Assembly (NCBI GenBank): GCA_002711105.1
Contig: PAIH01000034.1
Span: 1-43,171 of the forward strand
Length of the DNA: 43,171 nt
Direction of reading: 5' to 3'
From: Planctomycetota bacterium
GTDB lineage: Bacteria > Planctomycetota > UBA8108 > UBA1146
The notes under the pieces are model-generated. The model ran no database searches. It was not told the DNA's origin and was given only the letters and a program-made list of their open reading frames with translations. Positions 31,837 through 40,890 of the stretch are shown here, in pieces. Numbering within the stretch: position 1 is the first letter of the stretch; each line of letters opens with the position of its first letter. A program made the position numbers and the translations under genes.

Positions 31837-33828
31837 ATGAAATCGATGAGCTGGGTTTTTACCCTGTTATTGATCGTGCTGATGAGCATGATTTCCATAC
31901 CGGCGGTTGCCGCCGATCCAGTCGTGCTCGATGACGATCTCAAGGAGATCGAAGCTCGATTCAACGCAGAACTGGAGAAGATGCGCAATCAGTTTCGTGA
32001 GGAACTTCAGCGTGCTCAGGATGGTCCTCGCAATGAACTGATCCGCGCGCAGAATCGGATTCGCGAACTCGAAGCCGAGAACGCGAGTCTCAAGGAGGAC
32101 GTTTCTGTCGCGACCGCTAAAATTGAGACACTCACGAAAGAGCTGGCTTCTGCAACAGGCCAGGGGGCGGCAGTCAGTAATTCCCGTGGCTACCTGGGAA
32201 TTAGCATCGTCGAGATTGAGGCCAATCAGGCCCGTCAACTTGAGGTGGAGGCTACCGAAGCAGTGATTGTGGAGAGTGTCGAGGAGGGGAGTTCTGCCAG
32301 CGAGATGGGGTTAAAGCCCGGAGATGCGATCTTCGCCATCGATGGTCAGGTCGCTTCTTATGACAATCTTGTCGCCATTTTGAGCGGTAAGAAGGCGGGA
32401 GATTCGGTTACGGCGGCATGGGCCCGGTCTGGCTCCGATGGGGTGGTCAAGGTTCGGGGGCGTGGAATCCTCAAATCTGCCAATGACGTGGCCGTCGCAC
32501 AACAGGTGACAAGGTCTGATCCTCCCGCCGTGGTTGAGGATCCTGCTCCTGTACACCCACCAAGTGAACCGGTCGCGACATCGGGAATCACTTTCGGCGT
32601 CAACGTGCTCCAGGCAGAGGGCTTTGGTTTACAAATCACCAGTGTCGAACCCGGTTCCAATGCGGCTGTGGCAGGCATTCAAGTGGGTGACATTGTCACT
32701 GCTTTTGGCGATGCCAAAGTTCGCACCATCGAAGGTCTTCGGGATGTTCTGGCGTCGACTGTTGTTGGCTCTCGTGGACAGATTATTTTCTCTCGTGGCG
32801 GAGAGCCGTGGGTGACCGTGATCCAGTTTGGCGGGGGTGATCTGGCGGCGACCTTGATTGACGGGCCGAATAGGCCTGAGACAGATATTCGACAGACGAT
32901 TGTTCCACCACGTAACGGTCGCGGTTTCCTTGGCATCGTTCCCGTCGAAAGAGGCGATGCTGTAGTGGTGAGTGAGGTGATCGTAGGAAGTTGCGCCGAG
33001 CAAATGGGGCTTCGTCAAGGAGACCTGCTGGTAGCTGTGGCCGGTAAGATAGTCACGAGTATCGACGTGTTGAGGGCAGCGCTGGCACCAAGGAACGTGG
33101 GGGACTCGATCGAAGTGCGCTTTGCTCGCTCCGGGGAGCCTCGTTCTGTCCAGGGGGTACTGGGTAAGTTTCCCGCCTCCGAGGGCCAAGCCTCGGTCAT
33201 CGATTCCATCGACGATCTTGCCCGACCGGTTCCGAGTTCGGCCCGAATCGAGGCTCCGAAGTCGAGTGGTAATGCCAAGCTAGGGATCGTCGTCGCGTGG
33301 GACGCCGATGGTGCCTACATCGATACGATTCTCCCCGGCAGTGGTGCTGGTTCGGCAGGTGTTCTCATCGGCGACCGTATCATCCGGGTCGAGGACGTAG
33401 CGATTGGATCACTCGAACAGATTGGCGAGGTGCTTTCGCACACGATGACGGGCTCTCCCGTATCGCTGGAGCTTTTGCGTGGAAATGAGCCGTTGACCCT
33501 GGTGGCCCATCGAGGGGATTTAGCCCCCTCACAACAGCTGTCAGATACGGTCATGGCAATGGCGATGGCGAACGAACCACCGGTGCTGGGTATCGAAGTG
33601 GAGGAGAACGCCATCGGTATCCTGTTGACCGAGATCCACGAGGGATCGCCGGCGCAGGAGGCCGGTCTGCAACGTGGAGACTGGATCATCCGGATCTGTG
33701 AAATGGAAGTCCGTACCATCGAAGACATGCAGGATTCGTTGCAATACTCGGGACTACTGGAGATTGAGATGACGATCCGTAGGGATCTCGAAATCTTCCA
33801 GGTCACAATTCCGCTTCAGCGTCGTTAG
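31837..33828 (+). CDS. Exported five-PDZ-domain protein with coiled coil
   Basis: 663 residues, ATG 31837 behind AAGGAGG and GGGAAG. A signal peptide ends at PAVAA; residues 30-105 form a coiled coil (EIEARFNAELEKMRNQFREE). Five PDZ domains follow, recognisable by the opening G-(Y/F/V)-L-G-I or equivalent and the core GSSASEMGLKPGDAIFAIDG-type loop: about residues 117-205, 250-335, 365-440, 465-550 and 585-660. The second has a weaker carboxylate loop. There is no protease domain, catalytic Ser/His/Asp or transmembrane segment after the signal. A periplasmic scaffold binding C-termini of envelope proteins is inferred. Eight bases separate it from the shikimate kinase gene. Confidence 0.88.
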   Translation: MKSMSWVFTLLLIVLMSMISIPAVAADPVVLDDDLKEIEARFNAELEKMRNQFREELQRAQDGPRNELIRAQNRIRELEAENASLKEDVSVATAKIETLTKELASATGQGAAVSNSRGYLGISIVEIEANQARQLEVEATEAVIVESVEEGSSASEMGLKPGDAIFAIDGQVASYDNLVAILSGKKAGDSVTAAWARSGSDGVVKVRGRGILKSANDVAVAQQVTRSDPPAVVEDPAPVHPPSEPVATSGITFGVNVLQAEGFGLQITSVEPGSNAAVAGIQVGDIVTAFGDAKVRTIEGLRDVLASTVVGSRGQIIFSRGGEPWVTVIQFGGGDLAATLIDGPNRPETDIRQTIVPPRNGRGFLGIVPVERGDAVVVSEVIVGSCAEQMGLRQGDLLVAVAGKIVTSIDVLRAALAPRNVGDSIEVRFARSGEPRSVQGVLGKFPASEGQASVIDSIDDLARPVPSSARIEAPKSSGNAKLGIVVAWDADGAYIDTILPGSGAGSAGVLIGDRIIRVEDVAIGSLEQIGEVLSHTMTGSPVSLELLRGNEPLTLVAHRGDLAPSQQLSDTVMAMAMANEPPVLGIEVEENAIGILLTEIHEGSPAQEAGLQRGDWIIRICEMEVRTIEDMQDSLQYSGLLEIEMTIRRDLEIFQVTIPLQRR

Positions 33829-33836
33829 ATTTTACG

Positions 33837-34373
33837 GTGACTCGTCCTATCGCCCTGATCGGACTTCCCGGTAGCGGAAAGAGCACGGTGGGTGGGTTGC
33901 TCGCCAGTCGACTGAGCCGTTCTTGTTGCGACGTGGATCGTTTGATCGAGCAACTGTCGGGCTGGAGTGCGAGCCGCTGGATCGATGAAAAAGGCCTCCC
34001 GGCTTTTCGAGCCGCGGAGGCCCTTTTCATTGTGAGGATCGAGGCTGACCAGGATTTTCAGCGAAATGAGTCTTCGGCACTGGTGGTGGCGACCGGAGGA
34101 GGAGCCGTAGAAACTGACGAGGTGCGAAAGATTCTGGCAGGTTGGAGCTGTTTCTGGCTCGATGCTCCCGATTCGGTGTTGCTGGAACGCTGTGAGCCGG
34201 GCTCCAGGCCATTATTGCTCGGTGAGGCGGCCGGAGCCGCCCTGGAGCGTCTGAGAAAGCAACGCCAGGACTATTACCGGGAACTGGCCGGGGATCCGAT
34301 CGATACTTCCGAATCCACTCCATCTGCCGTTGTCGATGTTATTCTTGGGCGTCTTGAGGAGGACCGCTGCTGA
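33837..34373 (+). CDS. aroK: Shikimate kinase
   Basis: 178 residues from GTG 33837. It phosphorylates shikimate in aromatic amino-acid synthesis. The Walker A GLPGSGKST is at residues 9-17; CDVDRLIE supplies the substrate-binding Asp; FRAAEA corresponds to the FRxxE motif; ATGGGAV is the Gly-rich Walker B-like loop; RPLLL contains the lid Arg. All conserved landmarks are present. It starts eight bases after the PDZ gene and its stop overlaps the prepilin peptidase start by one base. Confidence 0.92.
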   Translation: MTRPIALIGLPGSGKSTVGGLLASRLSRSCCDVDRLIEQLSGWSASRWIDEKGLPAFRAAEALFIVRIEADQDFQRNESSALVVATGGGAVETDEVRKILAGWSCFWLDAPDSVLLERCEPGSRPLLLGEAAGAALERLRKQRQDYYRELAGDPIDTSESTPSAVVDVILGRLEEDRC

Positions 34374-35473
34374 TGGGGATCTCGTTAGATTCTCTGGAAA
34401 TGATGTTGTGGGGTTTCGGTGGTCTCCTGGGGGCCGTCGTGGGGTCCTTTCTCAACGTCTGTATCTACCGGATTCCCATCGAAGGACTACGGGTCACTCA
34501 TCCGAGGGGTTCCTTTTGCCCGTCGTGCAAAGGCTCCATCCGTTGGTTTGACAATATACCGGTGTTGGCATGGATTTGCTTGCGAGGTCGCTGCAGAGAT
34601 TGTTCCCAGCCGATCTCGCCACGTTATCCGTTGGTAGAATTTCTGACCTCGGCTCTGTTCCTGCTGGCAGCGTACCGATTTGGTGGCGAGATTCTTGGTT
34701 CTGACTCGTCCCTCGCCGAGACCTTCGATTTTAGGCAGTTGTTGGTGCTGGTAGCGGTCTGGGTGTGGATTTCGGTTCTCATCGTGGTCAGCGGGATCGA
34801 TTTTGATCACAAGATCATCCCGGATCGCATCTCGATGCCAGCTACAGGCCTGGTACTGCTTGTTTCACCGTGGAATTCCAATCTCCTGGGGATGGTCGAT
34901 AGCAGCGTAGGCTCTCTGCTAGAAGCGGGTGGGGGTGTTGTTCCGGTGCTGGCTTCGGTGCTGATCGGTGCTGTGGTGCTGGGAGCTGGATTTCAGCGCT
35001 GGGTACCCAGCTGGGAGCAGCAGAGAAGAAAGCTGAGTGAGAGCTACCTCGCTTACCTGGTCGGTGCTCTGGTCGGTATTTTGGCGGCCGCTTACTTTTT
35101 TGGTTCCGGCGAGTCGGAACCGATCTCGCTCGGGCGAATCAGAACCAGTCTGGTCGGAGCTGGCTGCGGAGCCGCCTTGATCTATGCCATTGGTAAGGTC
35201 GGATCGATCATCTTCCGTAAACCCGCCATGGGCTTTGGGGACGTCAAGTGGATGGGATTCTTGGGAGCCACATTGGGGCCGATCCCGGTCCTGTTCGCCT
35301 TCCTCATCGCTTGTTTGCTGGGATCTGTAGTGGGCATCTGGATCCGACTGCGCAGGGGGGCAAGCTACATTCCATTTGGTCCGTTCCTGTCGGCCGGAGC
35401 CTTGTCGATGTTATTGGGACGACCGGAGTTGCAGTGGTTGTGGGAAAGTTATCTCGCCTTGTATCAGGGGTGA
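34373..35473 (+). CDS. pilD: Prepilin peptidase/N-methyltransferase (A24 family)
   Basis: 366 residues, ATG 34373 within TGATG of aroK. It cleaves prepilin leader peptides and usually methylates the new N-terminal Phe. The N-terminal cytoplasmic domain has the zinc tetracysteine CPSC...CRDC. The aspartyl protease residues lie in SGIDFDHKIIPD and MGFGDVKWMG. Seven or eight hydrophobic helices span the rest. A long insert in the middle (about residues 175-270), with two helices and a charged loop, makes it larger than the usual 250-290 residues. It serves the pilus genes at 36809-40868 and probably the prepilin at 8314. Confidence 0.95.
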   Translation: MGISLDSLEMMLWGFGGLLGAVVGSFLNVCIYRIPIEGLRVTHPRGSFCPSCKGSIRWFDNIPVLAWICLRGRCRDCSQPISPRYPLVEFLTSALFLLAAYRFGGEILGSDSSLAETFDFRQLLVLVAVWVWISVLIVVSGIDFDHKIIPDRISMPATGLVLLVSPWNSNLLGMVDSSVGSLLEAGGGVVPVLASVLIGAVVLGAGFQRWVPSWEQQRRKLSESYLAYLVGALVGILAAAYFFGSGESEPISLGRIRTSLVGAGCGAALIYAIGKVGSIIFRKPAMGFGDVKWMGFLGATLGPIPVLFAFLIACLLGSVVGIWIRLRRGASYIPFGPFLSAGALSMLLGRPELQWLWESYLALYQG

Positions 35474-35557
35474 TCTGCTCGTTCCCACTTGGACTTTTAT
35501 CGATCTCTGGAAGGTCGCTATCAAGGTCCTCTGAGCAGGGGTATCCTGCGCTGCAGA

Positions 35558-35587
35558 TTCAGTTCGAGGTCGGCGGGATTCTATACT
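35558..35587 (+). promoter_or_regulatory. Weak sigma70-type promoter candidate before the OmpA-like gene
   Basis: TATACT (35582-35587) is a good -10 box; TTCAGT (35558-35563) is a poor -35 box 18 bases upstream. It lies 53 bases before the ATG at 35640. Confidence 0.35.
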
Positions 35588-35639
35588 TTGGCCCGCTTTA
35601 CGTCGGATACGACATGCCGCTGAAGGGGGAGTGATCAGG

Positions 35640-36377
35640 ATGTCTTCGTTTTCACGCTACTTGTTGCTAATTTTTCTAACCTCGGTTGTCGCAGGTTGTC
35701 AGACGACCAGCTTGGAACGAGAACTTTCATACAATCAGAAGAAGTTGAGAGTGATCGAAGACGAGAGAAATCGTCTCGAATTTCAACTGGCCACCAGTGA
35801 ACGGCAACAGCAGGAAACGGTGACCGAACTGGTCGCCACCCAGAAGAGTTTGGCCGAGATCAGTGCCAAGAATGCCGCACTACTGGCTCAAAACGATAAT
35901 CTTCTCTCTCGGCCGACTCCTGCGGCTGCGATCATCGATGATGTGGGAGAGCCAGATCTCGGCAGCTTCGAGGGGATCGATGGACTTACAGCTTCCTCTG
36001 AAGATGGGGACGTGCGGATCACTGTCGATCAGCAAGTTCTGTTCAGTTCGGGGAGCGCCGAAATTACTCGACGCGGAAGAGAAGCACTGGAGAAGCTCGC
36101 TGCGGTGTTATCCACTGAATTCTCCGGCAAGGACATTCGGGTCGAGGGCCACACCGATTCGACTCCGGTCAAGAAAACGAAGGTGCGTTGGGCGACGAAC
36201 TGGGAACTGAGCTCCATCCGAGCCTGCTCGGTGTTACGCGCCCTGCTCGATGCCGGTGCTGCTGCTCCGGCCCAGATCGAGGCGGTTGGATACGGATCTC
36301 AGCGTCCCGTCGCCGATAATACGACCAAAGAAGGTCGTGGCCAGAATCGTCGTGTCGAGGTCATCGTCTATCGCTAG
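35640..36377 (+). CDS. OmpA-like peptidoglycan-binding lipoprotein
   Basis: 245 residues from ATG 35640, with AAGGGGGA nine bases upstream; GTG 35631 in the same frame is too close to that site. Signal peptide with lipobox VVAGC. Residues 20-95 form a coiled coil (NQKKLRVIEDERNRLEFQL) reminiscent of Lpp. The C-terminal 120 residues are an OmpA/MotB domain: VLFSSGSAEITRRGREAL, IRVEGHTDSTPVK, LSSIRACSVLRALLDAG and GQNRRVEVIVYR, containing the Asp and Arg that bind diaminopimelate. It ties the outer membrane to the cell wall, presumably as a Pal-like lipoprotein. It ends 41 bases before a strong terminator. Confidence 0.92.
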   Translation: MSSFSRYLLLIFLTSVVAGCQTTSLERELSYNQKKLRVIEDERNRLEFQLATSERQQQETVTELVATQKSLAEISAKNAALLAQNDNLLSRPTPAAAIIDDVGEPDLGSFEGIDGLTASSEDGDVRITVDQQVLFSSGSAEITRRGREALEKLAAVLSTEFSGKDIRVEGHTDSTPVKKTKVRWATNWELSSIRACSVLRALLDAGAAAPAQIEAVGYGSQRPVADNTTKEGRGQNRRVEVIVYR

Positions 36378-36417
36378 AGGGTTTGCGACAGCGGTTGTTC
36401 AGCAATGGCTACTGGAG

Positions 36418-36457
36418 AAGAGGGGTGACTGGCAGTTTGCCGGTCACCCCTCTTTTT
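36418..36457 (+). terminator. Strong intrinsic terminator after the OmpA-like gene
   Basis: AGAGGGGTGAC (36419-36429) pairs exactly with GTCACCCCTCT (36443-36453); the stem continues over a T-G pair into GGCA/TGCC with a GTT loop. Five T follow. It separates the 31837-36377 genes from the pilus genes. Confidence 0.93.
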
Positions 36458-36808
36458 GTCGCCGAGTTTTTTGTCACCCCGAAAGCGACGAATTCGACCT
36501 GTCGCTCTAAATTCTCCGGTTTTGATTGTGCGCATATTCCGCGACAAGACGGCCCTGTTGTTTGGCCGAAAAACCAGGGGGATGGGACGTCGCTGGAAGG
36601 CCAGTCACAAGCACCATCGCGGCGGTTGCCTAATCACCTCATCTGGGCTCATTCGGCTCAGTTGAGGCGTCTTCACCATTCCTGAGCGAGTTGCCCTCTT
36701 GGCCCCAATCCACGCGCAGATGCTACTCTTTGGGGTACATCCATCAATTCCGTGAAACCCGTTTTCCGTGCGTGGGAAGCGAGATCCTGGAGTGATAAGG
36801 AGCCTGAA
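36458..36808 (+). other. Gene-free leader before pilT
   Basis: No gene is supported. Short complementary pairs occur: AGCGAC/GTCGCT (36484-36489/36501-36506) and GCGAC/GTCGC (36541-36545/36589-36593) enclosing CGGCC/GGCCG (36550-36554/36564-36568). A TACTCT (36724-36729) with TTGGCC 19 bases upstream is a very weak promoter candidate. AAGGAG (36797-36802) is the pilT ribosome-binding site. I could not match a known riboswitch. Confidence 0.3.
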
Positions 36809-37876
36809 GTGGTAACCATCGAAGATCTAGTGCAACAACTCGTGGAGCGCGAAGGCTCCGATCTTCACCTGGGTGCTGGCACCCCCCCGATGATCCGAAT
36901 TCACGGTCGTCTTATTGCTGCCGGCGATTCGATTCTCGACCCGGATGAGGTCCGGAAGATCGTGTACTCGATTCTGGACAACGAACAGGTTCGCAAGTTC
37001 GAGAAGGACCAAGAACTGGATATGGCGTTCGGAATCAGTGGCCTGGGTCGTTTTCGGACCAATGTTTTCTTCCAGCGCGGGTCGGTCGGAGCAGTGCTCC
37101 GTGTGATCCCGAACCAGATTCCAGAAATGTCAAGTTTGGGGCTTCCGCAGGATGTTTGCGAAGGCCTGTGCCTGAAGAAGAAAGGTCTGGTGCTCATCAC
37201 CGGTGCCACGGGTAGTGGAAAATCTACGACCCTCGCTTCAATGATTGACAGTATCAATCAGAATCGAAATGACCACATCGTGACCATCGAGGATCCGATT
37301 GAGTTCGTGCACAGGAACCGGAATTGTCTAGTGACTCAGCGAGAAGTAGAAAATGACACTCCTAGTTTCTCAAGTGCCTTACGTCGAGTCCTCCGTCAAG
37401 ACCCTGATGTAATCATGGTTGGAGAATTGCGCGATCTGGACAGTATCTCGGGTGCACTGACGATTGCAGAAACAGGCCACCTGACCTTCGGCACTCTACA
37501 TACCAACGATGCAGTACAGAGCCTCAATCGTTTGATCGATGTGTTTCCTCCCCACCAGCAGCAACAGATCCGTACCCAGCTCTCCTTCGTTCTGGAGGGA
37601 ATCTTTTGCCAGCAACTGGTGACTCGTTCTGACGGTCGGGGAAGAGTCCTCGCCTGTGAGGTTCTTCTGGCGACACCTGCAGTGCGAGCACTGATTCGTG
37701 ACGACAAGGTTCATCAGATCCCATCCGCGATCCAGACCGGAGGAAAACTGGGAATGAAGACGATGAATCAATCACTCTACGAACTCTACCGTACGAGACA
37801 GATCACTTACGAAGAAGCGATCTCGCGCGCTACGGATTCCGATGAACTCAAAAGGATATTCCAGCGGCAGTCCTGA
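36809..37876 (+). CDS. pilT: Type IV pilus retraction ATPase PilT
   Basis: 355 residues from GTG 36809, chosen for AAGGAG six bases upstream and for the family start VTIEDLVQQLVEREGSDLHLGAGTPP; the frame is open to 36752. A hexameric secretion ATPase that powers pilus disassembly. GATGSGKST (Walker A), TIEDPIEFVH (Asp box), RQDPDVIMVGELRD (Walker B) and AETGHLTFGTLHTND (His box) are complete, and AVRALIRDDKVHQIPS matches the AIRNLIRE retraction motif. It heads a run of pilB, pilC and a two-component pair with gaps of 2-22 bases. Confidence 0.96.
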   Translation: MVTIEDLVQQLVEREGSDLHLGAGTPPMIRIHGRLIAAGDSILDPDEVRKIVYSILDNEQVRKFEKDQELDMAFGISGLGRFRTNVFFQRGSVGAVLRVIPNQIPEMSSLGLPQDVCEGLCLKKKGLVLITGATGSGKSTTLASMIDSINQNRNDHIVTIEDPIEFVHRNRNCLVTQREVENDTPSFSSALRRVLRQDPDVIMVGELRDLDSISGALTIAETGHLTFGTLHTNDAVQSLNRLIDVFPPHQQQQIRTQLSFVLEGIFCQQLVTRSDGRGRVLACEVLLATPAVRALIRDDKVHQIPSAIQTGGKLGMKTMNQSLYELYRTRQITYEEAISRATDSDELKRIFQRQS

Positions 37877-37878
37877 AC

Positions 37879-39594
37879 ATGACACATGTGAGCACTCGAT
37901 TTAACCAAAGACTGGGCAAGATTCTCTCCAGACATCGTCTGGTTGAGGACGAACAGATTGGCGATGCCTTGCAGCACGCTGGAGATCAAGGGTCTCTGAC
38001 CCGCCTCCTCGTGGAAAACGGTACCGTCGATGAATGTCAGCTTCTGGGAGTTCTTGCCATTGAAACCGGAGTCGCTCCCATCGATCTTGATCGTCTGCAG
38101 GTCGATGAGAACCCGTGTGAGGAACTGCGCGAAAAAACCGCTCGTTCCTGTCGGGTTTTGCCTGTTGTCAAAAGTGCTGGAGTGTTGACGGTCGCCATCG
38201 CTGATCCCCATGACATCGTATTACTCGACGAGATTCGTAACGTGACCCGATGTCATATTCAGCCCGTTCTCGCTTGCGACTTCCGCATCGAGGAAGCCAT
38301 CGATCGTCTCTACGGTGATGGTCGCAAGGAGATTGAAGAGGTCCTCGATGACTACGGGGACCTGGAGCTCGAACTTCGTGACAACAACGAAGAAGAAGAT
38401 GGCATCATGGAGCTCTCTTTCCAGGGTAATGAGTCTCCTGTCGTCAAGATCGTGAATCATGTCATTTACCAGGCGCTGCGGGAGCGGGCTTCCGACATCC
38501 ACTTCGAGCCCCAGGATCGTGCACTGCGAATACGATACCGTTGCGATGGTGTCCTCCGAGAAGCCCAGCAGCCGCCAGCTAAACTCAGGGCTTCCATCAT
38601 CAGTCGACTGAAGATCATGGCCGGCCTTGATATCGCAGAGCGTAGGATCCCTCAGGATGGCAAATTCCAGCTGAGGATTGAGGGCAGGCAGGTCGATTTT
38701 CGGGTTTCCACCTTGCCGACGGTACATGGCGAAAAGGTGGTCTTGAGGATCCTGGATTCCAGTTCACTGGCTTTAAGTCTCGAGACACTTGGTTTCGAGG
38801 AAAAGGCATTGAGCGACATCCGGGATGCGATTTCTCGCTCCCATGGAATGTTGTTGGTCACAGGACCTACCGGGAGTGGCAAGTCGACCTCGCTCTACTC
38901 CTGTGTCAACGAAGTCCTGTCCGTCGAAGAAAACATTACCACTGTAGAAGACCCGGTCGAATATCAGATCGAAGGAGTGATCCAGGTACCGGTCAATTCG
39001 AAACGCGGAATGACCTTTGCCCGGGCCCTCAGATCGATTCTCAGACAGGATCCAGACACGGTCATGATCGGTGAGATTCGAGACCTCGAGACCGCAGAAA
39101 TCGCGGTGAAGGCTTCTCTCACCGGTCACCGAGTCTTTTCGACACTTCATACCAATGACGCTCCTTCCACGGTAACTCGCCTGGTCGACATGGGGATCGA
39201 TCCATTTTTGGTTTCATCGGCAATCCAATGCATTGCAGCACAACGCCTCTGTAGACGGCTTTGTGAGGATTGCAAATGCGAAGTGGGGTCATTGCCGCCT
39301 CGAAGGCTCGAAGCTCTCGGTTTCCTTCCTGAGGAGGCGAAGGACGCGACGCTATGGGAGTCGGTGGGCTGTTTGCGTTGCCAGGGTGGTTACCGCGGTC
39401 GTTTCGCATTGTTGGAGACGATGGTGATGAATGATGAGATTCGTAGAGCTGTGGTGGAAGGAGCTTCAGCATTGGAGATCCGAGACATCGCACTGAAGAA
39501 CGGAATGGTGACTTTAAGGCGTGCAGGTGTTCTCAACGCACTTAGGGGAAAAACATCACTAGAAGAAGTCTTGCGGGTGACGCAGGGCGATTAG
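37879..39594 (+). CDS. pilB: Type IV pilus/type II secretion assembly ATPase PilB/GspE
   Basis: 571 residues, ATG 37879, two bases after the pilT stop. Residues 1-150 are the GspE-N/MshEN-type module (LGKILSRHRLVEDEQIGDAL, ASDLARLLVE-like repeat LTRLLVENGTVDECQLLGVL). Walker A GPTGSGKST at 329-337, Asp box TTVEDPVEYQ, Walker B RQDPDTVMIGEIRD and SLTGHRVFSTLHTNDA follow. The zinc tetracysteine CEDCKC...CLRCQGGYRGR is present. It drives pilin polymerisation through the PilC platform. Whether the machine is a pilus or a T2SS is not decided by this gene, but pilT favours a pilus. Confidence 0.96.
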   Translation: MTHVSTRFNQRLGKILSRHRLVEDEQIGDALQHAGDQGSLTRLLVENGTVDECQLLGVLAIETGVAPIDLDRLQVDENPCEELREKTARSCRVLPVVKSAGVLTVAIADPHDIVLLDEIRNVTRCHIQPVLACDFRIEEAIDRLYGDGRKEIEEVLDDYGDLELELRDNNEEEDGIMELSFQGNESPVVKIVNHVIYQALRERASDIHFEPQDRALRIRYRCDGVLREAQQPPAKLRASIISRLKIMAGLDIAERRIPQDGKFQLRIEGRQVDFRVSTLPTVHGEKVVLRILDSSSLALSLETLGFEEKALSDIRDAISRSHGMLLVTGPTGSGKSTSLYSCVNEVLSVEENITTVEDPVEYQIEGVIQVPVNSKRGMTFARALRSILRQDPDTVMIGEIRDLETAEIAVKASLTGHRVFSTLHTNDAPSTVTRLVDMGIDPFLVSSAIQCIAAQRLCRRLCEDCKCEVGSLPPRRLEALGFLPEEAKDATLWESVGCLRCQGGYRGRFALLETMVMNDEIRRAVVEGASALEIRDIALKNGMVTLRRAGVLNALRGKTSLEEVLRVTQGD

Positions 39595-39611
39595 ATCACG
39601 GGAGATCGATT

Positions 39612-40868
39612 TTGAAAAAATACGATTACAAATCCAGAAATCCTCAAGGGAAATCGGTAACTGGAACCCTGGAAGCAGAAACTGAATCGGAAGCGGTTCA
39701 GGAGCTTCGCCGTAGAGGACTTACTGTAACCTCCATACGTGGTGGAAACGCAGAGATCCGTGCCAGTCGGTTCCCATTCAAATTCCCAGGACTGAAGACG
39801 GGTAATGGTGAGAAAAAGATCAAGGGACGTGTTCGCCGCAAAGAACTGGTCCCGGTTGCTCGTCAACTTGCCACGATGTTCCAATCTGGAATTCCGTTGG
39901 TCGAAAGTCTCGAGGTGATCGAGGAGCAGTCAGAGAATCCGGCCTTGAAAGCAATACTGGGGGACATCGCTTCTGAGGTCCGTCAGGGTAAAGATTTCTC
40001 GACCGCTCTGACTCGTCATCGCAAGGTTTTCAATAACATCTTCATCAACATGGTGAAGGCAGGGGAAGCCAGTGGCCAATTGGATGAGGTTCTGGATCGG
40101 TTGGCAACCCACATGGAAGAGTCGGAAGAACTGCGTGGTGAGATCAAAGGTGCGATGACCTATCCGATAGTGAGTCTAGTTCTCATCGGAGTGATCAGCC
40201 TGGGTCTTCTGGTTTTTGTGCTGCCTAGTTTCGAGAAAATGTTCCTCGACATGAAGGCCGAGCTACCGGCGCTCACGGTTTTTGTGATGGCTATGAGCGA
40301 TTTTGCCAAAACTCATTTCATCCTGATTTTGGCTACGCTCATCGGTTTAGTTTTTGCCTATAAATCTGCGGTGCGCACTACCAAAGGAGAACGCATACGT
40401 GACTGGGCGCTACTGAAGATTCCGATCTTTGGACCTCTGATTCAGAAGACCATTTTGTCCCGTTTCAGCGGTACCTTTGCCACTTTGATTCGCAGTGGAG
40501 TTCCGATTCTCGGTGCCCTTGAAATTGTCGGTACCACCACCGGAAACGTTCTCTACTCCGAGGCGATCGCGGATTCTGCCGAATCGGTACGCCAAGGTGA
40601 GAGCATCGGCAAGCCGCTAGCACGCAGCGGACGGTTTCCACCGATGGTGACCCGCATGGTGACCATCGGAGAGCGGTCTGGATCTCTTGAACAATTGTTA
40701 GAGAAAGTATCCGAGTTTTACGATCAAGAGGTACGTGCCACGGTCAAGCAATTGACTTCTCTCATCGAGCCTTTCCTGATTTGCATCATGGGAGGAATTG
40801 TTGGAACCATGGTCATAGCGATGTTCCTTCCGCTCCTCAGCATCTTCAGTGCTGTGAGCGGACGCTGA
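39612..40868 (+). CDS. pilC: Inner-membrane platform protein PilC/GspF
   Basis: 418 residues from TTG 39612, GGGAG seven bases upstream. Two T2SSF domains (about 75-200 and 280-405) each begin with the ARQLATMFQSGIPLVESLE or FSGTFATLIRSGVPILGALE signature; the N-terminal KKYDYKSRNPQGKSVTGTLE is the usual leader. Membrane helices lie at about 180-200, 225-250 and 385-410. It anchors PilB and the pilin base. Standard length, no oddities. Confidence 0.96.
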   Translation: MKKYDYKSRNPQGKSVTGTLEAETESEAVQELRRRGLTVTSIRGGNAEIRASRFPFKFPGLKTGNGEKKIKGRVRRKELVPVARQLATMFQSGIPLVESLEVIEEQSENPALKAILGDIASEVRQGKDFSTALTRHRKVFNNIFINMVKAGEASGQLDEVLDRLATHMEESEELRGEIKGAMTYPIVSLVLIGVISLGLLVFVLPSFEKMFLDMKAELPALTVFVMAMSDFAKTHFILILATLIGLVFAYKSAVRTTKGERIRDWALLKIPIFGPLIQKTILSRFSGTFATLIRSGVPILGALEIVGTTTGNVLYSEAIADSAESVRQGESIGKPLARSGRFPPMVTRMVTIGERSGSLEQLLEKVSEFYDQEVRATVKQLTSLIEPFLICIMGGIVGTMVIAMFLPLLSIFSAVSGR

Positions 40869-40890
40869 TCGCCGCGAGGCGAGATAGAGA

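Noticed and set aside
36250-36685. Plus-strand frames of 86-100 codons spanning the terminator region 36418-36457
   Set aside because: They read through a perfect intrinsic terminator and have no ribosome-binding site.
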